Program-made: the position numbers and the translations under genes | Assembly (NCBI RefSeq): GCF_020510585.1 | Contig: NZ_CP075190.1 | Location: 871,001-935,000, forward strand | Direction: 5' to 3' | Source: Ferribacterium limneticum | GTDB taxonomy: Bacteria; Pseudomonadota; Gammaproteobacteria; Burkholderiales; Rhodocyclaceae | Length of the DNA stretch: 64,000 bases | Part shown: one piece after another, positions 52,698-61,280 of the stretch | How positions within the stretch are numbered: the first letter of the stretch is position 1 | Layout: each line of letters starts with the position of its first letter | The notes under the pieces: generated by a model | What the model was told of the DNA's origin: nothing | The model's database searches: none | Seen by the model: the letters and a program-made list of their open reading frames with translations, nothing else

Positions 52698-54044
52698 TTA
52701 ACTCGAATTTTGAAGCGCGGCAAGTTGTTGTGTCAGATAGCTACTGGTCGTTTGCATTGAGCTAACCAATTTATCGAGGGCAGTAAATTGGGCGCGGTAG
52801 CGTTTCTCGACCAGACTGACCCGGACTTCCAGCGACGCCTGGCTGTCTTTGTAGCGTCTGACCGATGAGTCGAGGCTGCTAATCCGATTTGAAACAGATC
52901 CGTCGCTGGAGAGCAGCGCGGTTACTTCTGTACTGAACGATTTTCCGTAAGCATTGAGCGCTTGGACTACATCGGTCGCCGAGGTATTGATTGCCGTGCT
53001 CAGCACGTCTGTATCGAGCTTTAACAGGCCAGTCTGTTGAATAGTGACGCCAAGTGCCGAAAGGCTATTCAGCGTGGCGCTTGCGAGTTCAGCAGGAACT
53101 GTGGTTCTGGCGCTGCCCAAGCTGTTGAGCACTGAGCGGGTTGCGCTATCGCCAGTGAATGCCTGGCCACTATTGGTCGTTGAGTTGTAGCCACTGTTGC
53201 TCTTTATCAGCGTTGCAACCGCATTGTAGCTATCAACGAATGCCTGCACAGCAGACGTGATCTTGGTACTGTCATTTTGTACCGTAACGTTTGATGTGCC
53301 CAACTTCATCGCGGTCAAGGTCAGCCCAGCGACGTTCGTAAACGTATTGGTGCTTGAATTGACTTCGATACCGTCGATTTTCATCAAGGCGTCCTGGGCG
53401 ACTGTACGATTCAAGCCAGCGGTTGTCGTATCAAAACTGGCTAACGAGGCCTGGCTCCCCGATGCTGTAAGAGTTGATGTCAGCGAAAAATCGTTTCCGG
53501 CACCCGATTCGTTACCCGTCAACACCATGCGCTGCTTGCCGGCTGAGTCGGTAATCACTGTCGCCGTTACACCAATCTTGGCGGTGTTGATAGCGGAGCT
53601 AACGTCCTGCAGGGAGGAGCCTGCCCCCAAGGAAATGGGGCTTGCCGCAACGCCGCCAACCGTAAAAGTGAGGTCGCCCGCGCCAAAAGTGGTGCCGGCG
53701 TCGTACGCGACGGTAAAGCTTTTTTGTGAGCTGGCTAGTTGGGTTACTTCTGTGCCATAACTGCCCACCGCAGCGGTGTATGCAGCGCTGGCGCTGATGA
53801 CGGTTGTGTCGCTGGAGGATGCGCTCAGGGCAGAAAGCCGCGAGGGAAACTGTAGGGTGTCTGCCGCAGTTTGCAGTGCGTCGAGCTTGGACTTTAGTGT
53901 GCCGTAGAGGGAAATCTTGTTGTTGGCCACCGAAATCTTGGTGTCCAGCGTCTTGATTGGCGCTCTCTCGGCTGCAATTATGCTGGTCAGCATGGACTGC
54001 AAGTCCACACCGGTGCCGATTCCCAGAGAACTGGTGGTTGCCAT
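52698..54044 (-). CDS. fliD: FliD, filament cap protein
   Basis: A 448-residue filament cap. N-terminal motif: SLGIGTGVDLQSMLTSIIAA, with KISLYGTLKSKLDALQTAAD; the C-terminal part has RRYKDSQASLEVRVSLVEKR and YRAQFTALDKLVSSMQTTSS, as in the family. Middle is Thr/Ser/Ala-rich. Follows flaG with a 23-bp gap. FliS and FliT chaperone genes follow. Confidence 0.95.
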   Translation of the reverse strand: MATTSSLGIGTGVDLQSMLTSIIAAERAPIKTLDTKISVANNKISLYGTLKSKLDALQTAADTLQFPSRLSALSASSSDTTVISASAAYTAAVGSYGTEVTQLASSQKSFTVAYDAGTTFGAGDLTFTVGGVAASPISLGAGSSLQDVSSAINTAKIGVTATVITDSAGKQRMVLTGNESGAGNDFSLTSTLTASGSQASLASFDTTTAGLNRTVAQDALMKIDGIEVNSSTNTFTNVAGLTLTAMKLGTSNVTVQNDSTKITSAVQAFVDSYNAVATLIKSNSGYNSTTNSGQAFTGDSATRSVLNSLGSARTTVPAELASATLNSLSALGVTIQQTGLLKLDTDVLSTAINTSATDVVQALNAYGKSFSTEVTALLSSDGSVSNRISSLDSSVRRYKDSQASLEVRVSLVEKRYRAQFTALDKLVSSMQTTSSYLTQQLAALQNSS

Positions 54045-54067
54045 CGCGATTTCCCTCTATCTTTTTC

Positions 54068-54448
54068 TTACGCCTTGTCTTTGATCAAAAGACCCTGCAG
54101 CTTGTCCAATGCCTGAGCGATCGCCACGGCTTCTTCTGATGGGAATTGCCGAATGACCTGCTTGGTCTGGATATCCATGATCTTAACAATTTGAGAGCCA
54201 GATGCGTCGTCAATGGAAAAACTGAGTTCAGATTGCCTTGAGGATACGAACTCGGCAATCTTTTCCACCGCTTGCTTGACATCAAGCTTGTCTGGCGCCT
54301 TTTGAGTTTGACTCTCGGGGGCCAGAGAAGGCGTTGTGGCTTCTGGAGTCTTGGGCTGAGCCCCTGGCTGGCGTGCCACCGTCGTAGCAACCTCCGGCAA
54401 GGGGGCGCGCGGCGGTGAGCTTGCGTTACTGATCATATCGATGTTCAT
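54068..54448 (-). CDS. flaG: FlaG, flagellar filament length-related protein
   Basis: A 126-residue FlaG-family protein. The N-terminal half is Pro/Ala-rich; the C-terminal half carries ELSFSIDDASGSQIVKIMDI and TKQVIRQFPSEEAVAIAQAL, the FlaG core. Lies between fliC and fliD, with which FlaG often co-occurs in polar flagellates; loss elsewhere gives longer filaments. A hairpin separates it from fliC. Confidence 0.9.
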   Translation of the reverse strand: MNIDMISNASSPPRAPLPEVATTVARQPGAQPKTPEATTPSLAPESQTQKAPDKLDVKQAVEKIAEFVSSRQSELSFSIDDASGSQIVKIMDIQTKQVIRQFPSEEAVAIAQALDKLQGLLIKDKA

Positions 54449-54466
54449 TTTCTGCTCCTAACGAGA

Positions 54467-54505
54467 AAGGTGCAGCGGCCTTAGTCAAGCCACCGCACCT
54501 TTTTT
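54467..54505 (-). terminator. Hairpin between fliC and flaG, likely partial terminator
   Basis: AAGGTGC (54467-54473) and GCACCTT (54495-54501) pair around an imperfect inner stem. On the minus strand the stem is preceded by A6 and followed by TTT. It may end most fliC transcripts with some read-through to flaG-fliD. Confidence 0.5.
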
Positions 54506-54526
54506 CGAGATTGAGGCAGCAGCCTA

Positions 54527-55201
54527 TTAACGCAACAGGGTCAGCACGTTTTGCGGGATGGCATTTGCCTGAGCGACCATCGCGGTACCTGCTTGCTGGA
54601 GAATCTGGAAGCGCGACAGGCGCGAGGTTTCTTCGGCGAAGTCGGCGTCCATGATGCGGCTTCTTGCTGCTTGCTGGTTCTCATAGCTGACCTGCTTGGA
54701 CTGAATGGCAAACTCGGCGTTGTTCATGGTCGCGCCTTGGGTGGTGCGTGCCGTTGATACGCTGGTCAGCGTGGTCGCGTCTGCTGCAGAGGTTACCGAG
54801 ATGGCAGTGAAGGTCGTTCCGCCAAACTTTCCGATCGCAGTGTTGGCATCCGCCTGAATGGTGCTGGCTTGGGTAACGAGCAGGCCGATTTCTGTACCCC
54901 CTCCGCCCATTTTGGTCAGTTCCATAATGCGGGTGACGATGTCACCGACAACTGACAGTGCGCCGTCCGCAATTTGCGCAGAAGAGATTTTGTCGCCTTC
55001 TTGGCGCATTTCAATTTGGGTAATGCGGGATGCCGCTTCAATTTGCATCCCCGATGCCAGACCGGTTGCATCATCGCGGGCAGAGTTGACGCGCAGGCCG
55101 GAAGAAAGACGCTCAAGCGCGCTACGCAAACCAAGACTATTTTTGTTCAGGTTGGTTTGAGCATTCAGTGAGTAGGTGTTGGTGTTGATTGTCGATGCCA
55201 T
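54527..55201 (-). CDS. fliC: FliC, flagellin, unusually short (224 residues)
   Basis: Filament subunit of 224 residues, less than half the ~500 of enteric flagellin. The N-terminal helix is clear (INTNTYSLNAQTNLNKNSLG, LSSGLRVNSARDDATGLASG) and so is the C-terminal one (RSRIMDADFAEETSRLSRFQ, then QANAIPQNVLTLLR). The central D2/D3 domains are absent; only about 50 residues separate the two D1 halves. The region GDKISSAQIADGALSVVGDI replaces the common ANDGISLAQTAEGAL pattern at equal length. AGGAG precedes ATG 55201. It is the only flagellin gene in the window, behind a sigma-28 promoter. Confidence 0.93.
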   Translation of the reverse strand: MASTINTNTYSLNAQTNLNKNSLGLRSALERLSSGLRVNSARDDATGLASGMQIEAASRITQIEMRQEGDKISSAQIADGALSVVGDIVTRIMELTKMGGGGTEIGLLVTQASTIQADANTAIGKFGGTTFTAISVTSAADATTLTSVSTARTTQGATMNNAEFAIQSKQVSYENQQAARSRIMDADFAEETSRLSRFQILQQAGTAMVAQANAIPQNVLTLLR

Positions 55202-55298
55202 GATATTTCTCCTGGTTTGGTTTTCATTTGGTGCGGTTACTCACGTTTTCCGTTTTCTGTCGCACCGGTGTTACTTAATTCGTTTGCTGACGAGTTCA

Positions 55299-55325
55299 CT
55301 TACGACATCTCTAGTGCAAACTTTA
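55299..55325 (-). promoter_or_regulatory. Predicted sigma-28 (FliA) promoter for fliC
   Basis: On the minus strand TAAAGTTT, an 11-bp spacer and GTCGTAAG. The -35 box is a perfect match to the FliA consensus; the -10 box keeps 4 of 8. The leader to fliC would be about 90 nt. No other element was found in the 146-bp gap between fliC and the glycosyltransferase gene, and no terminator for the latter is seen. Confidence 0.5.
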
Positions 55326-55347
55326 GGTAAATATTTGAGCAATTGCA

Positions 55348-58300
55348 TTAGCCAGGTAAATGCGCCTCCAGCCACTCCTCAAGATGGTTCTCTAGGAGAT
55401 AGCCGTCAAGAACCCAGCACCGCATGGCATCACCCTCGCGTTCCCGTGCATCCGGATCATGGATGCGTGCGTGGAGCGCCTCGGTCCACTCCGCTACCGA
55501 GTTGTTTACGCGGCATGCAGGGCTGTTTCGATAGGGCTCGATGTCAGTACAGACAACGGGAATTCCCAGAACCCCGTAGTCAAGCAGACGAAGATTACTT
55601 TTCCCTCTATTGAAGGATGTCTCGGCCAGAGGGGCGACAGCAATGTCCAAATTTAGTGACGCAAGGTAGGCCGGGTATTCGGAGAATTTCACTTGTGCAT
55701 GATATTCCGCAAGGAGGGGGCGAATCTCATCTGGGCACATGCCGAAGAAAATCCAGTCTGCCTCGTCTCGTGTTTGTTCGATAATCGTCTTAAGGAGCAA
55801 TAGATCGCCCTGGTGCGTAGTTCCACCGGCCCACCCAATTCGTGGCTTGGTGCCCGTGCGTCTTAGACTGCGAAGAGGGAGCCAGTGTGCTTGCTCGAGA
55901 CGATTGGGAACAACCTGAATATCGGATATGAAGCCACGATATGCGTCTGCCAGGTAGTCGGTCGACACAACCAGGCGGTCGCAGCGTCGCAAAGCGTACT
56001 GCAGGCGGGCGCGTGCATTCGCTGCAATGTCCTTGCGAAATGGGTTGGTTGCATCCATGTCGGTGATCAGATCGTCCAGCGCATAAACGGTGAACGGCCG
56101 GCATCCCGAAGCATCCCATTCCTGAAGCGCAGCCAAGGCAGCTGTGATGGTGTAGTTTTGAACGATTATGCTATCAGGGTTCAGGCGGATAACCTCGGCT
56201 ATTGAGTGGAATCGCGGCTCCCCATTTATTCGCTGTCTCCACATGCATTCACTAGCCATTCCAGCCTTGCTGAGCGCGCTTAAAGGTGCGGTGACGCGAT
56301 AGTCGCCTTGGCCATTAGGAAGGGGGTGAGCAAGAATACGAGGAAGGTTGGATGGTATGGTTCGCCAACGCGCGCGAAACTCAAGCTCAGGTTCAGGAGT
56401 GCTTGTCGCAAGGGATAAGGCTGGGTTCCAGAAGGGGTCTACAGCCGCCTCTGGATACCAGCGTTCGAAAAACACCTGTTTCGCGTGTGTTTCGGAAATC
56501 ATCTGTGTTGCAACATGACTCGGGTCAATATCGAACACCGCTTCTTTGGGATCACTGCTGACGATATTGGAAAGAGGTTGATATATCAATCGTTCGCCAT
56601 TCCTGCGAATCTTCAAGCAAAGGTCTGCTTCAGCAAGGTAGTTGCCCAGGTCGGCTTCATCCATGCCTCCTGATTTGAGATAACTTTCTTTGCGAATCAG
56701 CATGCAGGCTGCTGGCAGGGTGCTTACATCGCGTGCAACATGGATGCAGTCCAGATAACCCAGATCCTCTCCGAGTTTTGTTTTTCCTTGATACGGGGCG
56801 CCGACGATGCCATTCAGGCCGAGAACGCTTCCCGCGTTTTCGATCATGGCGCTGCCGGGTTGGATCATTCGAGGAGAAACGCCGCCAACGCCGGGTTGGG
56901 CTCCGGCTCGAACCAGTTCCTCCAGCCATTTTTCCTGAATAACTACAGTTTCCTCTTTCAGGAATAAAAAGAAGTCACAGGATGAAGCCATTGCCGCTGC
57001 ATTGCAGCGTGTTGCGTAGTTGCCGTCGATTTCTGTCCGGACAATACGGATTCTTGGTTCGTCGGTTTGTTCAGTGTTGTTTAACCAGATGTCGAGATCT
57101 GGTGCCCCCAGTAAGTTCGTCAGGGCTATGATGATCTCGAAATTTGGGTATTCGGTTTTTTCAATGATGCTGGAAATGCATCGAGAAAGGAGATCGAGTT
57201 GGCCGATGGATAGGATGATTATCGATATGCTCGGTGCGTGCTTTAGTGGATAGCGAATGCACCAGCTTTGACCTGTGGCAGGAACAATTTCGCTGTCTAT
57301 GCCCTTTTCTTGCTGATCTTCAACCAGCGCGAACATGCAGGATTCAGTATCGCTAGGAAAAGAGTCGGGGTATGAAATCAAGATATCTGGGATGTGCTTT
57401 ATGGTCTCCCAGCCAAATCTGTCGGCAATGCGGAGTAGTTGAGAAAACCACGGACTGCCGTTTCGAAGGCTGGCGCCTCCGGTGGCTATCCAGACGTCAT
57501 TGCGGACGCAGATTGGTCCAGCAAGGTCTGCAGACTGCAGGGCGGCAGGATTGACGCCCGGTTTGAATCTTGGTGATTTTTGCTGACCGGATTCAGCGTA
57601 TATATCGTCATCGACAAACACAGCTTTGATTGTCTTTTGGTCGATGACCATTAATGCATCAAATAAGCTTGCGTCAATCTTGCTGCCGCAGGGGATTTCG
57701 AGTACCCAGTCGCAGCCTAGACGCTCGACCGTTTGGTCTATTCCTGTCTTAATTGCTTGAGTATCAGTGGCGTGTAGCCAGTGGATGCAGTCGATGCCGC
57801 AAATCTCCTCCGGTGCTTCAATGTCGGAAACCACGACTAACTGCCAACAGGCTGGAGCGTACTCCGCCAAGCTGTCAATTGTTGATGCGAAATGCATGAA
57901 CTGCTGGCTCGATGCGCGGCAGATGATTGTCAGCAAATTGCCTTGCGAGATGGCAGGAGTTTTTGGACTTGGCTGCGTCGAGCGCACAAGCTTCCGATTT
58001 TCGAGCCAGGTATCGTAAGGGTAGCTTTGGGTTTGGCTCTCCATGGGAGACCACGGTGAAGAGTGTTCGGCACTGGCGTTCCGCTTCTCGTCTGCAGTAA
58101 TCGCAAATCTTTCAGGGGCGGAAACTTCTGTGGCCGAAGTCATTAGTTCGTCGAAGAATTCCCTGAGGCGGTGGGATAGACTCACGCCGCTCTGGTCCAC
58201 TTGGAAATGGCCCATGAGGTCGACAAAGAGGGATATGACGTCCTCTGTGAGGATTGGATTGTCCGAGTAGGGGGGGGAAATATGTTCCAGCAGGCGGGCT

Positions 58301-59253
58301 CTCAGGCGTGAGTCTGTGATGTTGCCCAGAGTCTTGTTTTTTTGCGCTGCGTTACGGAATTTTTTTATGAATTGCTGGGAATAAATATGACGAAATACTT
58401 TCTGTCCACACGCGAACCGTTCTTCGGTATTCGGCAGGGGGGAGAGTTTTCCCATGAGAAACAACGCACACTGGATTGCACTGCATAAATCCATGAAATC
58501 CAAGGCGGGGAATGCCAGGCCTGCATCCCTGCAGAGCAAGTTGTAGAAGCGCTGAGTCGGGTTTCCTTGATTGGACCCATGGGCAGGGTAGTGAATGAAG
58601 TAACTTGTTGCAGGGACTCTGAGGAAATCCCCGACGGCCAATCGGTTAAGCTCCCACAGGTTCTCCGCCATTGTCAGACCATGGAGAGGCGTCATTTTCT
58701 GGAAATCTACCGCGGCCTGAATAGCGCTCCTCTTCGAGGCGCTGTACATGGTAACTCGAGCGATCACAGCATCCCACTTTGTCAGGCGCTGCATCATGGT
58801 CGTGCCAGTCATCGATGGCTGGCTGATCTCAAAGGGCCTGCCGTCGCCAAAATCCACGAAAGCAGTCCCGGTTTCGCAGCAACTTGCGCTTGGATTTTGT
58901 TTCAAGGTTTCCAGCGCATTTGGGTAGTAGCAGGAGGTCATCCAGTCGTCATCGCCGGTAACCGCGACATATTCGACATCCTTGCACCAGTCAAGCAAGA
59001 AACAAAGATTATCTGTTGCTCCAATGTTTTTGGTGTGGCTGACTGAAATAATGTTGTTGTTGATCTCGCTTATTTTTCTAAGAAATTCCTTTTTTTCTTT
59101 GTTTTCGCTGTTGTCGCCAATCAGAACGGCTACCTCCTCATTTGCTGTACCAATGGTTGAGGCGATGAGACCGCGGGTGTTTGCATTCCAGCGAACGCTT
59201 GGAATCAGGACGGCTAATTTTATTGATTTATTTAAATCTGGCGGTGATGACAT
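55348..59253 (-). CDS. Large multi-domain glycosyltransferase
   Basis: A 1301-residue cytoplasmic protein built from several glycosyltransferase modules. Residues about 10-250 are GT2-like (LIPSVRWNANTRGLIASTIG, EYVAVTGDDDWMTSC). About 440-640 is a second GT2-like part with VFVDDDIYAESGQQ. About 690-910 is a third (SISIIILSIGQLDLLSRCIS). About 960-1301 resembles a GT4/GT1 C-terminal domain (RIGWAGGTTHQGDLLLLKTI, DYGVLGIPVVCTDIEPYRNS). An eight-base C tract on the coding strand (58270-58277) keeps the frame. It is the last gene of the sugar-modification run and directly precedes fliC, so flagellin or a surface glycan is the likely target. The acceptor is unknown. Confidence 0.85.
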   Translation of the reverse strand: MSSPPDLNKSIKLAVLIPSVRWNANTRGLIASTIGTANEEVAVLIGDNSENKEKKEFLRKISEINNNIISVSHTKNIGATDNLCFLLDWCKDVEYVAVTGDDDWMTSCYYPNALETLKQNPSASCCETGTAFVDFGDGRPFEISQPSMTGTTMMQRLTKWDAVIARVTMYSASKRSAIQAAVDFQKMTPLHGLTMAENLWELNRLAVGDFLRVPATSYFIHYPAHGSNQGNPTQRFYNLLCRDAGLAFPALDFMDLCSAIQCALFLMGKLSPLPNTEERFACGQKVFRHIYSQQFIKKFRNAAQKNKTLGNITDSRLRARLLEHISPPYSDNPILTEDVISLFVDLMGHFQVDQSGVSLSHRLREFFDELMTSATEVSAPERFAITADEKRNASAEHSSPWSPMESQTQSYPYDTWLENRKLVRSTQPSPKTPAISQGNLLTIICRASSQQFMHFASTIDSLAEYAPACWQLVVVSDIEAPEEICGIDCIHWLHATDTQAIKTGIDQTVERLGCDWVLEIPCGSKIDASLFDALMVIDQKTIKAVFVDDDIYAESGQQKSPRFKPGVNPAALQSADLAGPICVRNDVWIATGGASLRNGSPWFSQLLRIADRFGWETIKHIPDILISYPDSFPSDTESCMFALVEDQQEKGIDSEIVPATGQSWCIRYPLKHAPSISIIILSIGQLDLLSRCISSIIEKTEYPNFEIIIALTNLLGAPDLDIWLNNTEQTDEPRIRIVRTEIDGNYATRCNAAAMASSCDFFLFLKEETVVIQEKWLEELVRAGAQPGVGGVSPRMIQPGSAMIENAGSVLGLNGIVGAPYQGKTKLGEDLGYLDCIHVARDVSTLPAACMLIRKESYLKSGGMDEADLGNYLAEADLCLKIRRNGERLIYQPLSNIVSSDPKEAVFDIDPSHVATQMISETHAKQVFFERWYPEAAVDPFWNPALSLATSTPEPELEFRARWRTIPSNLPRILAHPLPNGQGDYRVTAPLSALSKAGMASECMWRQRINGEPRFHSIAEVIRLNPDSIIVQNYTITAALAALQEWDASGCRPFTVYALDDLITDMDATNPFRKDIAANARARLQYALRRCDRLVVSTDYLADAYRGFISDIQVVPNRLEQAHWLPLRSLRRTGTKPRIGWAGGTTHQGDLLLLKTIIEQTRDEADWIFFGMCPDEIRPLLAEYHAQVKFSEYPAYLASLNLDIAVAPLAETSFNRGKSNLRLLDYGVLGIPVVCTDIEPYRNSPACRVNNSVAEWTEALHARIHDPDAREREGDAMRCWVLDGYLLENHLEEWLEAHLPG

Positions 59254-59313
59254 TTTTAATGTTCTCGTGGTAGAGAAGTAATTTATCGAGCGTAAGTAGC
59301 TGTTTTATAACTC

Positions 59314-60108
59314 TCAAACTCTTTTCAAATAACCACTTGGTGAGCCTGTCAGGAGAATTTTGTTCTCTGTCATTTGGTCGACTCCAAATTTTAGTAGCTG
59401 ACCATCCTCTCCTCGTTGGGGGGAGGCATCTAGGCGCCGAAGATATTCGAAAACAGCACTCTTCGGGCTATTCCCTTTGCCCCAGGGGCGATGAGAGGTC
59501 ATGCTCTCGGGCGCATCCTCAATAATGGTATCGCCCACCATGCAGTAGCAACCGGAGGAAACCAGGGGGGCATAGGCTTCCAGTTCGGCAAGTACGTGTT
59601 CATGGGTATGGTTGCTATCCAGACAGAGCATTACGCGCTGGTGGCGGGCAGCGATGCGGCGCACTTCCGAGACAATTCCTGCCTCAATGCTGGAGCCTTC
59701 GATTAGGGTGATTTTCTTTGCCAAGGGGTGTTCACTCAATGCTTTCCGGTTGTGAGGGCGGATTTCGATGTCTACGCCGACCACCTCGGCCTTATCGATT
59801 TGGCCGAAGGATTCGAGAAGAGTAAGCATGGAGGCGCTGAAGACCAGAGAGCCACCCCAGGCTACGCCAGTTTCGATAATCAGATCTGGCTTGGTCTGCC
59901 AGATGATTTCCTGCATAGCCTGGATATCCTGGGGGATTTGGATGATTGGGATGCCTAGCCAGTGGAAGTTATAAACATAATCGGCTTTGCCGATACCGAT
60001 TTGGTTGAAGAAGCCACTCGTAGCTTCTTGAAGGGCCGGGGACTCCCGGTATCGGCTGACGCGTGCGTCGATATCGTCTTGAAATTGCTGGTGCGGAGAT
60101 TTTCCCAT
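59314..60108 (-). CDS. CmcI/RhmM-family SAM-dependent methyltransferase or hydroxylase-like protein
   Basis: A 264-residue protein of the cephalosporin hydroxylase (CmcI) family, whose members include rhamnosyl O-methyltransferases. Typical motifs: DLIIETGVAWGGSLVFSASM (SAM-binding loop), VVGVDIEIRPHNRKAL and RVMLCLDSNHTHEHVLAELE, then YCMVGDTIIED and HRPWGKGNSPKSAVFEYL. Probably O-methylates a sugar, but the exact substrate cannot be read from sequence. In line with the FkbM and glycosyltransferase genes on the same strand, with short gaps. Confidence 0.85.
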   Translation of the reverse strand: MGKSPHQQFQDDIDARVSRYRESPALQEATSGFFNQIGIGKADYVYNFHWLGIPIIQIPQDIQAMQEIIWQTKPDLIIETGVAWGGSLVFSASMLTLLESFGQIDKAEVVGVDIEIRPHNRKALSEHPLAKKITLIEGSSIEAGIVSEVRRIAARHQRVMLCLDSNHTHEHVLAELEAYAPLVSSGCYCMVGDTIIEDAPESMTSHRPWGKGNSPKSAVFEYLRRLDASPQRGEDGQLLKFGVDQMTENKILLTGSPSGYLKRV

Positions 60109-60160
60109 GATCTTGATTCCTTGCCCGAGATGGTGGTTGGCTTTTTTAGTCGAGGTGGTG

Positions 60161-61270
60161 TCAGTTTATCCACGCGTAAAGCACGAAATCGCCGAAGATC
60201 GGCGCATGCTGGCGCAGGCTGAATTTGTATTCGGGGACGAGGTCACGGATATATTCGGCCACTTCGTGGAGATCACTGGGATAGTGATAAACGCAAATGG
60301 CAAGTCTGGGCCGATGGCGCAGAATGGTTTCCCGAGCTCCGCGCAGCAGGTCCATTTCCATCCCTTCCACATCGGCCTTGAGGAGCGTCACTTGCTGCCC
60401 ACCTAGATAGCTGTCTAAGCTGAATACTTCCGAAAAATTGCCGCCGGTGATTCCTGTCTCTGGAGGCACGGAGGCAAGGCCGTGCCGCAGTGGGAAATCA
60501 TTCTCGAAGGTGCATGCCATGCGGCCCCGCTCCGAGGACAGGCCCGCATTCACGAGGGAAACGGAACCAGGGTTGAAGGCCCATTCTCCGGCAAGCCGCT
60601 CCAGTCGCTGTTCCATGGCGGCAAACTGGCGTTTGCCGGGTTCGAAGGCGTAAATGTGGCGGAAAGTGCCGAGGTTTTCCCAGATGAAGCGTTCCACGGT
60701 GTCGCCGACAAAAGCACCCGCATCCACGAAAACCTCGTCAAAGTTGCCGCTAAATTCGGGTAGGCAGAAATACATGTCCTTCACCATGACTGCACGACAG
60801 TGTCGAGTGGAGCCGGACAACATGGCTAACAACAGGGCGTTGAAGGTTTCGATGGATTTAGTATCTGAAAAGTACTGATCTCGCACCGCCGCCAGGTGTG
60901 CGTAATTTCTTACGACGAAATAGCCGTCGAAGGACATGGCGAGGCGGCCTGGAGCTGTCATGTCGGCTGTCACTTGTTGTACCGCGTGGCGGGCGGCGAT
61001 GAGTAGGGTTTTTACGCCGGCAGCTTCTTTCGACTCGGGGGCGACTACGGTTACACCATTGATCTGGCGGCCCTGCTTGGCCGGATCACGGTCGATAAAA
61101 CAACTGATTTTCGCACCTAGAGACTCTAGGTAGCGGTGTGCCCAGGTACCGACGAAACCGGCGCCGTAAATGCCTATGCCATTGGCAAATTGGCTTTCAA
61201 TGCCCCCCGCCAAGGGGGTCTGGGCGGTCACAAGTTCAGCGATCCGGCTGGATTGATAGATGGGATTCAT
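60161..61270 (-). CDS. FkbM-family methyltransferase with N-terminal Rossmann-like domain
   Basis: A 369-residue protein with two parts. Residues about 20-110 form a nucleotide-binding-like fold (NGIGIYGAGFVGTWAHRYLE, with the GxGxxG loop, then ISCFIDRDPAKQG). The C-terminal ~230 residues are an FkbM SAM-dependent methyltransferase (VFVDAGAFVGDTVERFIWEN, HIYAFEPGKRQFAAMEQRLE, LLKADVEGMEMDLLRGARET). ATG 61270 is preferred to a TTG 24 bp upstream. FkbM enzymes O-methylate sugars or polyketides; here a surface sugar is likely. Sits between CmcI-like and C-methyltransferase-like genes. Confidence 0.86.
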   Translation of the reverse strand: MNPIYQSSRIAELVTAQTPLAGGIESQFANGIGIYGAGFVGTWAHRYLESLGAKISCFIDRDPAKQGRQINGVTVVAPESKEAAGVKTLLIAARHAVQQVTADMTAPGRLAMSFDGYFVVRNYAHLAAVRDQYFSDTKSIETFNALLLAMLSGSTRHCRAVMVKDMYFCLPEFSGNFDEVFVDAGAFVGDTVERFIWENLGTFRHIYAFEPGKRQFAAMEQRLERLAGEWAFNPGSVSLVNAGLSSERGRMACTFENDFPLRHGLASVPPETGITGGNFSEVFSLDSYLGGQQVTLLKADVEGMEMDLLRGARETILRHRPRLAICVYHYPSDLHEVAEYIRDLVPEYKFSLRQHAPIFGDFVLYAWIN

Positions 61271-61280
61271 GGCGTGAGGG

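Noticed and set aside
54449..54526. Sigma-54-like TGGC-N8-GGC element before flaG on the minus strand
   Set aside because: It lies inside the inverted repeat and the -12 box is poor; the hairpin explanation is simpler.
54858..54960. Loss of TLR5 recognition by the flagellin
   Set aside because: The D1 motif is altered (TRIMEL for QRVREL), but the Arg and Leu seen as important are kept, so no claim can be made.
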